The notes under the pieces are model-generated. The model did not search any database and was not told the DNA's origin. It worked only from the letters and a program-made list of their open reading frames with translations. A DNA stretch of 64,000 bases from Microglena sp. YARC (taxonomy: Eukaryota; Chlorophyta; Chlorophyceae; Chlamydomonadales; Chlamydomonadaceae): positions 48,397,954 to 48,461,953 of the forward strand of contig CM039462.1 of NCBI GenBank assembly GCA_022414725.1, in the 5' to 3' direction. Positions 51,813 through 61,639 of the stretch are shown piece after piece. Each line of letters opens with the position of its first letter. Positions within the stretch are counted from its first letter, which is position 1. Both the position numbers and the translations under genes were made by a program.

Positions 51813-54800
51813 GTGAGATAGGGGCAAAATATGTGTAATCAAGGTTTAGCTCCCTAGTTTGAAATCATACAGCTGCCTGCAACAATCCGCTATGAAGCCT
51901 CTGACGGAGCAACCTTACTGCCCGGCGCCTCTCACTATCAATGTCCGGGCCATCTGCCGACTTTGGCAGAAATCGTCATATACCATGTACAGAGTTCCCT
52001 CTGTAAAAGGTCTGTAACGAGGTCTGTAAATGACAGAGAGGACTAGCGGCTCTGTGAATGCCTGTTACAAGTCTGTAAGTCCTTCTCGCATAGGCCGCTG
52101 ATTATTGTCAGTGTATGAAGCCTCTTACGGAGCAACCTTACCCCTACCAAATAAGTGCAGTCTAAAACGACTGCTGTTTGGCCTGAGAAGACATTTAAGA
52201 AAGAGACCAATCTCCTGTTAACTAGTTGCTTGAACTAGCTTAAAGTGAGAAAAATCGCCGGTCACAGCTCGTTTAAGCGATAGTATACTGCCCGGCGCCT
52301 CTCGCCTATGGCGCTGGTTATACCCAGTGTCCCTACTGCACCGCTTTAAACAACGCCTGGCCCAGGATGGGTGAACCTGGGTGAGCCTGGGTGTTTGGAT
52401 ATTAGTTTCCTTTTCTTGACGCTGCAGGGGAACCGAGTTTGACTGTATGTATGTTACAGTCCAGGGGTAGACCAAATAGGCTAAAGGGACCTGCCCAACC
52501 GTGAAAGGAAGGGCTTTAAAAGAAAAAGCATTGATGAACTGAACCCCAAACAATTGTTTTGCCGACGGGGGGCCAGATTTCTTGCTACAGTGATCATTGA
52601 CTACTGCCAGACCTTGTTGATCAAGAGCGGGACCTGCTACGTCTGTATCCGTTCCTTTGTGAAATGACCCTATTTATCTCAGCTGTCCTAGCCGTCCGGG
52701 CTCGTCACATTGTCACATTGTCTGGCATTTGAGCATTACCTCGGCCAAAGCGGCATTCAGCGAAAAGACCAGACTGAAGTAATGATAACGCCTGGAGGGG
52801 CATGGTATTAAGGGAGCCCTGTCTTACGGTAGTAGGGAACGGGCTGCTTCTTTACCTGGACAGTCCTACCATGGCTGTTGACAGCGACCGCGAACACTAA
52901 AGCGCACCAGTAGGGATTCGAACTCCGCACCTTGTTTCAAAGAGCTCTACCATTGAGCAATTCGTCAAAACGGGATAACGACCAGACTGATTTCATCAAT
53001 CGTATTGTTTGCATGCTCTTCATATCAATAGTTTGCATGCTCCTCACATCTACCGTTTGCATGCTCTTAACATCAATCGTCTGCATGCACTTCACATCAA
53101 TCGTTTGCATGCTCCTCACATCTACCGTTTGCATGCTCTGCACATCGATCGTTTGCACACTCTTCACATCAATCGTTTGCATGCTCTTCACATCTACCTG
53201 TCAGAGACCAACTGCGGTTCATCCCTCCTGATGGCAGGTCTTGTGTTATAGTACACAGTGGTGCAGTGCAGTACAGTACAGTACACAGTGGTGCACAGTG
53301 TAACAGTACACAGTGTTACACATTGTTGCAGTACACAGTGCAGTACAGTTCACAGTGGTGCAGGAATGAAGTGCACCACGGGGACTACAACATGTTGTGG
53401 TGGTCATTATACCATGCCACCAACTGAACATCAAGTGCTTGATGTCCAGTGAGTGCATAGTGTAGCGCATGCTATCACATCTTACCTGCAACTAATTCCT
53501 TTCTGTCTCATCACACAGATTGGGCGCAGTGAGGAGCTCCCAGGCCCCCCTCCTGGCCTGCTCCTTTCAATAGATGTCCTGCTTCTGATGCCTTTCTGTT
53601 TCATCACACAGATCGGGCGCAGTGAGGAGCTCCCAAGCCCCCCGTCAGCTCTGCTTCTTTCAATGCATGTCCTGCTTCTGATTCCTTTCTGTCTCATCAC
53701 ACAGATCGGGCGCAGTGAGGAGCTCCTAGGCCCCCCTCCTGGCCTGCTTCTTTCAATGAATGTCCTGCTACTGATTCCTTTCTGTTTCATCACACAGATA
53801 GGGCACTTTGAGGATCACCCAAGCCTCCCTTTTGCTCTGCTTCTTTCAATGGATGTCCTGCTTCTGGTTCCTTTCTTTCTCACCACACAGATCGGGCGCA
53901 GTGAGGAGCTCCCAGGCCCCCCTTCTGGCCTGCTTCTTTCACTGGATGTCCTGCTTCTGATACCTTTCTGTCTCATCAAACAGATTGGGCGCACTGAGGA
54001 TCTCCCAAGCCTCCCTTCTGCTCTGCTTCTTTCAATGAATGTCCCGCTACTGATTCCTTTCTGTCTCATCACACATATAGGGCACTGCAAGGATCTCCCA
54101 AGCCCCCCTCCTGGCCTGCTTCTTTCAATCGATGTCCTGCTTCTGATTCCTTTCCGTCTCATCAAACAGATCGGGCACTTTGAGGATCACCCAAGCCCCC
54201 CTTCTGCTCTGCTTCTTTCAATGAATGTTCCGCTACTGATTCCTTTCTGTCTGATCACACAGATCGGGCACTGAAAGGAGCTCCCATGTCCCCCTCCTGC
54301 CCTCCTCCTTTCAACGGATATCCTGCTTCTGATTCCTTTCTGTCTCATCTCACAGATTGGGCTCTGCGAGGAGCTCCCCAGCCCCCCGCCTGGCCTGCTT
54401 CTTTCGATGGATGTTATGCTTCTTAAGCATTCCGATCGGGGCCTAAGCTTCTCTGCTCTAAGCCAGACCAAGAAGGTTAGTCAGCAGTGTGTGTGTGCGG
54501 GTGTGGGGGTGTGGGGGGGTACTGGGTGTTGTGGGGGGGGGAGAGTTTGGTTAGCGACATGCGAACACGAACTGGAAGAGCAGTCGAGTTTAGGGTGTAG
54601 GGTCCTTTCAACGGATGTCGTGCTTCTTTCGCATTCCGATCCGGACTAAGAAGGTTAGTCTGCAGTGTGGCAGTCCAGTGAAGTTGGGCTGGGCGTTGAA
54701 TGTGAATGTTGAGAAATTTCAGTCATCAGTCAGCGGGGGTCTATCGTTGCTTCTCAGCAGCTGAAATATTGCATGCGCTGCATATCTAGGGGGTCTTTGC

Positions 54801-57800
54801 CTCTTTGGCACCCTTTTTTGCGCCCCTTTGGTCCCCCTTTCACCAATAATGCACCATTCCAAGCCAAATACAAGGGTGCCAATGACCTCCCATGCTAGCA
54901 TTGGCATATGTATGCCCGTATGCACCTGACACTCAAGTGGCTGATAATTTCCGCCAGCTCTGTAATTTTACAATTTGGATTCTTAATGATCCAGCTCAGA
55001 AGATGCCGTTGCCCCACTTCCAGCACCAGCTTCTAGGGAGCTCCTTGAGACTGCCACTGGGCCAAACCCAAAGATGCCAGTAGCACTAGTGTCAGCAGAT
55101 CGCCGGTAGAAGATGTCTGGCTGACCGATTAGTTTCGGAGGAAGCGGGGCGTACAGGAACCTTGTAGGTGTTCTGGTACCTTCCAGGAAGCTGTGTCACA
55201 CTCAGCTAAAATCTTCCGCATCCAACAATTATTAAAATCTGCATCCTTCGGCCCTTGGAGAGCTCTTCCTTCATTCTATGGGTGGCGGAGCATGTCTGTT
55301 CTTAGCTGGTGGGTTGCCTTGTCAGCTTGATTCTGTGGGTGGTGGTGCATGGAATTGAAAGCATGGAATTGAAACCATGGTTCCGGTTCCGGTTGGTGGG
55401 TTGCCAGGTTCTGGTTCTGATTTCGGATGGTGGGATTGCCAGGTTCCGGTTCCGGTTCCGGTTGGTGGGTTGCCAGGTTCCGGTTCCGGTTGGTGGGTTG
55501 CCAGGTTCCGGTTCCGGTTCCGGTCGGTGGGTTGCCAGGTTCCGGTTCCGGTTCCGGTTGGTGGGTTGCCAGGTTCCGGTTCCGGTTGGTGGGTTGCCAG
55601 TTCCGGTTCCGGTTCCGGTTGGTGGGTTGCCAGGTTCCGGTTCCGGTTGGTGGGTTGCCAGGTTCCGGTTCCGGTTGGTGGGTTGCCAGGTTCCGGTTCC
55701 GGTTCCGGTTGGTGGGTTGCCAGGTTCCGGTTCCGGTCCCGGTTGGTGGGTTGCCAGGTTCCGGTTCCGGTTGGTGGGTTGCCAGGTTCCGGTTCCGGTT
55801 CCGGTTGGTGGTTGCCAGGTTCCGGTTCCGGTTGGTGGGTGCCAGGTTCCGGTTCCGGTTGGTGGGTTGCCAGGTTCCGGTTCCGGTTGGTGGGTTGCCA
55901 GGTTCCGGTTCTCGTTCCGGTTGGTGGGATGCCAGGTTCTGGTTCTGGTTGGTGGGTTGCCAGCTAACGGTTCCGGTTGGTGGGTTGCCAGCTTCCACTT
56001 CCAGTTTTGGTTTGTGGGTTTGCCAGGTTCTCGTTTCGGTTCCGGTTGGTAGGTTGCCAGGTTCTGGTTCCGGTTCCGGTTGGTGGGTTGCCTAATCAGG
56101 TTGATTCCAGTAACAAATGAGACCTCGGCCAACCAAATAGTCACGGCTACTTTTGTGTAGCCGTCCAGCTTCTTTCGTTTTCTGTACGCACGGTTTTGAA
56201 AAAAATGAGTCTCAAATTCTTATTGATGCTTTAGAACTGAATTTCCTTTTGAAGGGTACTTTGCCCAAAGATAGAGGGACTATTGTCTTTTGGGCAAGGG
56301 AAATGTGGGGCCCTTCGCTGCCACTCTAACAAAGATAGAGGGATTATTGTCTTGTTAGCAATGAAAGTGTGAGACCCTTTGCCGCCACTCTAACAAAGAT
56401 AGAGGGACTATTGTCTTGTAAGCAATAGAAGTGTGAGACCCTTTGCCGCCACTCTAACAAAGAGTCTAACTGTTGGCCCATCCTAGGGCCCCACTTTCAC
56501 AGTGACCTGCATTCTGCAGGCGGATGTGGTACTCATGCATCTACTACCCATGGCCCCTAGCCACATAGCACAAAGCTCACCATGTCTGTAGCCAGAGCCT
56601 ATGTGCACCATGTAATCCCCATGCCTGCACTTCCACTTCTACAACCAAGCTTGCACCCATGCATCTACTACCCATGGCCCCTAGCCACTACAAGGACAGA
56701 TTCCTTCCCTAACTTTCTCTAAAATTGTTGTATCTTTTTCTTTTCCTCTTTTTGCCTGATGTTCGTAAGTCCCCCTTGACTCCATCAAGCCGAGGGCACA
56801 TTTATAGTCCAATAGGGCACCAGGAAAAATTTCATCATCATCATCATCACCATCATCATCATCAAAAGCTTTCCCTAACTAGACTTCCCTTAATATCGTT
56901 TCCTTACTTCTGCAGGCGGTTGTGGAGGATGAGCACATCTCGAGTGCCCTGCACGCACATTATTCAGAAGTGGATTTGTCTTGCTATTCAGAGACGGATT
57001 TTGCATTCGATCAACTTGAAGGCGGCAGGGTAGAAGCTCCAGAACCTGCTGTGGATTACTCATCTGTGCTTTCAGAAGTGTGTCCCTTCTCAGAGAAGGA
57101 AGGTGACAACCTCAATGGTGATATGGACCTCAATGGTGACAACCTGAAGATGACCAACGGCGATGGTGACAACCTCAATGGTGACATGGCCCTCAACAGT
57201 GATAACCTCAACATTACCAACGGAAAATTCAACATGACAAATGGCAATGGTGACATGGCCCTCAACAGTGACAACCTGAAGATGATCAACATCTGTTCTG
57301 AAGGGGTGGGATGTGGATGTACAGAGCATGTTTCTGACCCCCTGGATACTAAGCCCCACAGACTTGTGCCTAGACACCTCTCAACATCCGCCCTGGACAC
57401 CAGAGTGCGCAGCCAGAGGGTGTTGATAGAGCGTGGCTTCCTTCACAGTGCAGGCAGCCATAATTCCACCTTGGTTGACGAGCGACGCAGGCAACCAACC
57501 TACCAACCAACCACCTTGGTTAACAAGCGACGCAGGCAACCAGCTAACCAACTAGCCACCTTGGTTGGCAAGCAACGCCGGCATGAGACACAATCTTGCA
57601 CGCAGAAACCAGTTCCAGTAGAGCTTCAGAAGAAATACAAAAGGCTGGTGTCTCACACGGCCAAGAGGTTAGATCTTGATCACCAGAAAGAAGCCGTGTT
57701 GCTGCAGACTGCATTCAAACAAAATGCAATAGCTATATTAGAGAGGGCGCCTCTGAGGCAAGGCTTGGCGCAGAGGTGCTTGATCACAGCGTCACTTGAT

Positions 57801-58125
57801 ACCAGTAAGTATCAGCAACATCATATGTTCCTCCAGGCACCATCTTCGGGGTTGAGAAGTCCATCTGGTAAGCCCCACATGGCACCACATGGCTTGCACA
57901 TGGCCTCACATGGCTCGCACGTGGCCCCACCTGGCTCGCATTTGGCCCCCACATGGCTTGCACATGGCTCGCACATGGCCCGCACATGGCCAAGAGACTT
58001 ATACAACTCTTTACAACAACTTGATGCCACTGAGTCCTGCAGCTCATCGGCGAACTCCAGTTGTGTATTGGCCCAAAGCATCCACAAACACTCCGGGACC
58101 GCCCAAGTCACCCCAGGCAGGCCAG
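51726..58125 (+). CDS. Unrecognised multi-exon gene (four supported exons, both ends open)
   Basis: Supported exons are 51726-51812, 54356-54475, 56916-57804 and 58043-58125. The phases (0, 0, 1, 0) agree at each junction. The product is hydrophilic with an internal Asn/Asp-rich repeat and basic repeats, and no recognised catalytic domain; a scaffold or regulatory role is possible but unproved. The introns contain the 93-bp splice-acceptor array, a CCGGTT minisatellite and a CACATGGC repeat. Confidence 0.6.
52783..52970 (-). mobile_element. tRNA-derived SINE-like element, copy 2 (with head)
   Basis: On the minus strand a tRNA-like head starts near 52964: GCTCAATGGTAGAGC (D-arm and A box), then about 18 bases later GGAGTTCGAATCCC (B box). 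A body and the shared 3' end TACCATGCCCCTCCAGGCGT then TATC follow. The T and anticodon stems do not pair well, so it is not a functional tRNA. This copy shows that the family with 3' ends at 42642 and 59328 is tRNA-derived. Confidence 0.65.
53500..54355 (+). repeat. 93-bp tandem array, each unit with a 3' splice site
   Basis: The acceptor-to-acceptor spacing is exactly 93 bp over ten steps (53519, 53612, 53705, 53798, 53891, 53984, 54077, 54170, 54263, 54356). Each unit reads TCCTTTCTGTCTCATCACAG then ATCGGGCGCAGTGAGGAGCT, with C-rich and CTTCTTTCAATG parts. In frame it encodes IGRSEELPGPPPGLLLSMDV followed by LLLIPFCLITQ. The frame is open for eight units; a TGA appears in the ninth. Two unit types (PGPPPGL and PSPPSAL) tend to alternate. 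Confidence 0.93.
54356..54475 (+). CDS. Exon of the plus-strand gene, last member of the 93-bp array
   Basis: A CTCATCTCACAG acceptor and ACCAAGAAG/GTTAGT donor bound 120 nt in phase 0-0. The product is IGLCEELPSPPPGLLLSMDV then MLLKHSDRGLSFSALSQTKK. Its first 60 bases are the 93-bp array unit; the rest is unique. A partial copy of its 3' end with the donor lies at 54603-54660. Confidence 0.6.
54790..54890 (+). repeat. Copy of the GCACCCTTT/AAAGGGTGC repeat
   Basis: GGCACCCTTTTTTGCGCCCC...AATGCACCATTCCAAGCC...CAAGGGTGCCAATGACC matches the core of the 172-bp unit at 43.75 kb. Confidence 0.8.
55377..56095 (+). repeat. CCGGTT/GGTGGGTTGCCAGG minisatellite
   Basis: About 25 units of GGTTCCGGTTCCGGTTGGTG followed by GGTTGCCA, with one to three GGTTCC steps, so unit length varies by 6 bp. 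It lies in the intron between 54475 and 56916. Open frames on both strands follow from the repeat. Confidence 0.95.
56255..56470 (+). repeat. ~63-bp tandem repeat
   Basis: Three to four units of CAAAGATAGAGGGACTATTG, TCTTG..AGCAAT and CCTTTGCCGCCACTCTAA in the same intron. Confidence 0.85.
56916..57804 (+). CDS. Long exon of the plus-strand gene
   Basis: A TTACTTCTGCAG acceptor and GATACCA/GTAAGT donor bound 889 nt (phase 0 to 1). The product begins AVVEDEHISSALHAHYSEVD. It carries an Asn/Asp-rich internal repeat (NLNGDMDLNGDNLKMTNGDG, residues ~65-125) and a Cys cluster (CSEGVGCGC). A basic repeat (LVDERRRQPTYQPTTLVNKR, residues ~185-220) and a helical end (KKYKRLVSHTAKRLDLDHQK, LQTAFKQNAIAILERAPLRQ) follow. 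No family was recognised. Confidence 0.7.
57870..57995 (+). repeat. ~12-bp CACATGGCTCG repeat in intron
   Basis: Ten or so degenerate CACATGGCTTG / CACATGGCCC units in the intron 57805-58042. A small potential exon at about 57838-57875 (TTCCTCCAG...CATCTG/GTAAGC) precedes it; including it shifts the frame of the next exon, so I left it out. Confidence 0.8.
58043..58125 (+). CDS. Exon of the plus-strand gene
   Basis: A GAGTCCTGCAG acceptor and GGCCAG/GTTGGT donor bound 83 nt, phase 1 to 0, encoding HRRTPVVYWPKASTNTPGPP then KSPQAGQ. The downstream continuation was not identified. Confidence 0.5.
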
Positions 58126-58176
58126 GTTGGTAAGCAGTATACGATCCGTGTCTGCACGGATTTGTGCAGTCTCCAG

Positions 58177-58355
58177 CTTTTATTTACAGCTATGAGCAGC
58201 AGACTCTAGGTATCTCCCCCCCACTTGCTAACCAGCCAAAATTAAAGCCAAGCAGTGCATCTGGAAGCTGGCAGAATCAGCTTGCCGATACTGTTGAAAT
58301 CGTGTGGCTGGCTCAGGAAGCTGCTCAGAAGCTGGTGCTCGTAGCCAAAAAGAAA
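58177..58355. mobile_element. Foldback MITE, copy 2
   Basis: Left arm TATGAGCAGCAGACTCTAGG, right arm CAGAAGCTGGTGCTCGTAGC then AAAAAGAAAA. Most diverged of the four copies. Confidence 0.6.
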
Positions 58356-58404
58356 AGCTATGATGCAATCTTTATTGACTGCACTAGTCAGCTGTTGAGG
58401 GCTT

Positions 58405-58620
58405 CTGAAATATTGCTTGAAGTATTGCCTGAAATAACATTGCCTGAAATATTGCCTGGAATATTGCTTGAAATAATGCCTGAAATATTGCTTGAAAAAT
58501 TGCTTGAAATATTGCCTGAAAGATTTCTTGAAATATTGCCTGAAATAATTTTGCCTGAAATATTGCCTGGAATATTGCTTGAAATAATGCCTGAAATAAT
58601 ATTGCCTGGAATATTTGTTT
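58405..58620 (+). repeat. 12-15-bp TTGCCTGAAATA repeat
   Basis: Units ATATTGCCTGAAAT / ATATTGCTTGAAAT repeat about fifteen times. In frame they give Leu/Ile/Glu/Pro-rich sequence (ILPEILPGILLEIMPEI), which I attribute to the repeat. Confidence 0.9.
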
Positions 58621-58893
58621 TGTTTCATCTCCCCTACTGCTGTGTAGACATCGCAGAGGTCTGTCCATTCACTGTGTTGTGTTCCTTCATGTACTTGATA
58701 GCAATTCAGCGGATGATTTGGAATCAAGGTCGTAGGTGGTACCTCAACTTTTCCGGGCCAAGTTTACGACAACTCTCTCAGAATTCTCGGAAGTTTGGGG
58801 GAAATCTGAGGTACGAACAACGACTTGGTTCAAACCATTGATTGCTAAATGATCCGCTGAATAGCTATAACAGCATGCTTATGCACGCCAGGG

Positions 58894-59086
58894 TTTTTCT
58901 TTAGGGTTTTCTCAGCAGCTTCTAGGCAGTTCCCTGAGTCCGTCGCTGGGCTTCGCCGCACTTTTTTTAGCAGTTCAGGACAGCTGAGTGTGTCAACTTG
59001 AAAGTTCAGAAGGTTGCGCCAGGTTATGCTGAATTGCCAGTCCAAGGAGCTGCATAGAAGCTGCTGCTCGTAGCTGTTAAGAAAAC
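58894..59086. mobile_element. Foldback MITE, copy 3
   Basis: Left arm CTCAGCAGCTTCTAGGCAGT and right arm GCATAGAAGCTGCTGCTCGT then AGCTGTTAAGAAAAC form a ~40-bp inverted pair around ~110 bp of unique core. This is the best-preserved copy. Confidence 0.8.
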
Positions 59087-59228
59087 ACTGATGCATGCAA
59101 ATTGTGTGAAATTAGGCCACTTTGGATGGATCAAAACAGTTTGGTTTACTTCTGCAAAATCTGATGCATAAGCTTGCTTCATTGGCAGGTTGGTTTGTGG
59201 TGCACCAGTACACAGCCTCTACACAGTT

Positions 59229-59328
59229 GACATGGTAGCTATCATCTGCGCTATGGTGACTCTCCCCAGCTGCCGCGTAAGGGAGGGTCCCCTTAACACC
59301 ACGCCCCTCCAGACGGTATCTTTTTTTT
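59229..59328 (+). mobile_element. SINE-like 3' end, copy 3
   Basis: GACATGGT...CTATGGTGACTCTCC, GTAAGGGAGGGTCCCCTTAA, CACGCCCCTCCAGACGGT and ATCTTTTTTTT. It contains both words of the 22-bp satellite unit (TGACATGGT and ATGGTGACT). Confidence 0.75.
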
Positions 59329-59493
59329 CAACTAGGCAGCTCAAAGGTTAGCAAGTGCGCAATTTGCATGTCCGCAGTGTGCACGTGAGCCTAAATCTTA
59401 AACCTTAAACCCTGAATAATGGAGTCCAGACCAAATTGTCACTATGGTCAGATGTCGTACTTCGGACTAGCCTGTCATCGTTTTCGTTTTGGA

Positions 59494-59705
59494 CCTAATA
59501 GCAGGGTACTACATCGGGCAATTTTGGGTTGCTTCAAATGCACAACTGCCTCTTTTTGGGTTGCGCTTTTGACTCATTTGAAAACGAAAAGCTGTGTGCT
59601 GCGCCCAGAGGGGGTGTACACAATTGCTTCAATCACGCAGTCGGGCTCCAAAACGTTGCGTGCTAGTGCACAAAAGCGCGCGCCATGTAGTACCCTGCCT
59701 AATAT
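59494..59705. mobile_element. 196-bp hAT MITE with 8-bp TSD
   Basis: CAGGGTACTACAT (from 59502) and ATGTAGTACCCTG (to 59697) are perfect 13-bp inverted ends. The flanking octamers CCTAATAG and CCTAATAT agree at 7 of 8 bases. The body is rich in GCGC and TTGCGC words, like the relic at 36480. Confidence 0.88.
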
Positions 59706-59999
59706 TTGTTAGTCATCAGCCGTTAGTGTGGAGCACCGATAACTGATTATGTTATTCTGGGGCTAAACAACGGTTTGATCACATTTGGTGTGATTAAGTT
59801 CAATATGCCAATATCATCGTTTTGATTGCATGTGATCTTACTAATTTCAACATGCCTGTACCATACATTTGATTCATATTGTACTTTGCAATACACCAGC
59901 GTAATTCGCAATACACCATCATCTTCCTGTTTTCAGTGTCCCCTCTAAACACAGCTCATTGATGAGCTATCCAGTATGCTTGGAATTGCAAGCTAAATG

Positions 60000-60407
60000 C
60001 ATTGGTATGTGTCTGGTGGGGGAACTGTGTCAAAATATCATAAAACATAAATAAATAGTACGCCTTATTACGAGGCGTGAGGTTGAGGGGGCCAGCCACC
60101 ATCAAAATAGCATCATTATACACAGTTGCTCGTATTGACTTCAGATCATTAGGATACTACTGAAGGTTGCTTGTTGGCGGAGTCCCCTCTTCAAGAAGGC
60201 GGGAACCCCCAGGGTTTCCCATTTGTCCGTATGTGTGTCCGACCGTCTAACCAAGACGAAGCCTGATATGTCAACAGCCTCGAAACTTACTCGCTTTCGT
60301 TGCCACCTGTTTCTCCGACGCTAACACTCTCTGCCAATTTCTAGCGTCGCATGCGACGCTGCATAGAACTTGTCATGTGAGCCTCTGTTTCTCTCTCCCA
60401 TCCACTG
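60000..60407. other. No gene identified
   Basis: Unique sequence with short frames only; no repeat or splice-supported exon noted. Confidence 0.4.
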
Positions 60408-60600
60408 TTTATTCATTGGGCTACGCGTAGCAGATTCTAGACAGCTCCTTTCCCCCATACTTGGGACAAACCTGAATCTAGCTGGTGTGTCTGAAGGCTG
60501 GCATGGCAGGCATTCCAATGTTGCTACAAGCTCTGGGCTTAACCCGGTGGCTGGCTAATGGAGCTGCCTGGAAGCTGCCATGCATAGCCCCAAAAAGAAA
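60408..60600. mobile_element. Foldback MITE, copy 4
   Basis: Left arm CGTAGCAGATTCTAGACAGC and right arm GAGCTGCCTGGAAGCTGCCA then TGCATAGCCCCAAAAAGAAA. Confidence 0.7.
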
Positions 60601-60724
60601 CAGCGCTCCTATCACTATATATGGAGCTGAAGAGGGGTTGTTTCTCTTACGTACTCTTGGCTGGAGCAATATGCATGGCTACAGCAAATTTCCATGGCTT
60701 GGCTTAGAATATTATGTCTCTGTT

Positions 60725-60820
60725 TTAGGATAGTGCATTAGGATAGTATGTATCTGTGTTAGGATAGTGCATTAGGGTAGTATGTCTCTGTTTTAGGAAT
60801 ACACATTGGGATAGCATGTC
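60725..60820 (+). repeat. ~54-bp tandem repeat
   Basis: GTTTTAGGATAGTGCATTAG / GATAGTATGT.TCTGT repeats about two and a half times, mutating to GAATACACATTGGG at the end. Confidence 0.8.
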
Positions 60821-60904
60821 CTGATCTTAGGGTGAGTTGGATGGACTAGACCTGAGGCATGAGCACAGGTGCAATGTCATATGTTAGTGTGTTGGAAACC
60901 ATAA

Positions 60905-61200
60905 ATCAAGTTTGGACTTGTGTAAACTCCCTGCAGTCGATTCGGCGGCGAAGCCTGCTAATGCAAGTGTGGCTTTAGCCACACTTTAAATAAAGTGTTA
61001 CAATAATAAGTCCCATTTCCAAGCGTGGGTAAAATCCATCCTGTTAGCGCTGCTGATGTTGTGATAGTGTCGAGGTGCAGCTATATATAGCTGCGATTAA
61101 AATATATATTTTAATTGGGGATTTGCGCAAAGCCCCTTTAAAAGACATTTAAAAGCTTGGACTTGTGTTGACTCCCTGGAGTCAACGAGGATGGATTCAG
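60905..61200. repeat. Hairpin-rich region with duplicated TTGGACTTGTGT segment
   Basis: TTGGACTTGTGTAAACTCCC (about 60913) recurs as TTGGACTTGTGTTGACTCCC (about 61157). Perfect hairpins are AAGTGTGGCT-TT-AGCCACACTT near 60966 and GTTGACTCC-CT-GGAGTCAAC near 61168. Palindromes GCAGCTATATATAGCTGC and ATTAAAATATATATTTTAAT near 61077-61115 are followed by TTTGCGCAAA. Confidence 0.85.
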
Positions 61201-61639
61201 TAGTAAATAGATTCTTATCATTGCTATTTGGGGGGTCTTGGGCACCTTTTTGCATAGGACAGCAACCCTACATGCGCTGCATGCATGATGTAAATAGGCT
61301 GATACCTTGTACAAGTCTGCTTTTCTGAAGTTGTCAACACGTTTTTCACGAGACAGGTTGGCACTTATGTAATTGTTTTTCGTGTATTTTGTGTTCATGA
61401 TGCTCATTAGTCCCCATTGACTCTGTCAATCCATGGGCACATTTGGATTCCAGTAGGGCACTAGGGAAAATGTCATCATCATCAACATCATCATCAACTC
61501 CTGAAATCACATATATTACTTTTAGAAGAGGGCTAGCACAGGGAGACCCACCCTTTGAGACGGAAATCCTCCTTGGAAAAGAAAAAAATCATCATTACTG
61601 TCTCCCCCTGGATATTGTGCATGTCATTATAACCTAACC

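Noticed and set aside
55276..56144. Frames of 200-280 codons on both strands over the CCGGTT repeat
   Set aside because: Repeat artefact inside an intron bounded by supported exons at 54475 and 56916.
57838..57875. A 38-nt exon between 57804 and 58043
   Set aside because: Canonical sites are present, but its inclusion changes the downstream frame to a less convincing one; kept only as a possible alternative exon.
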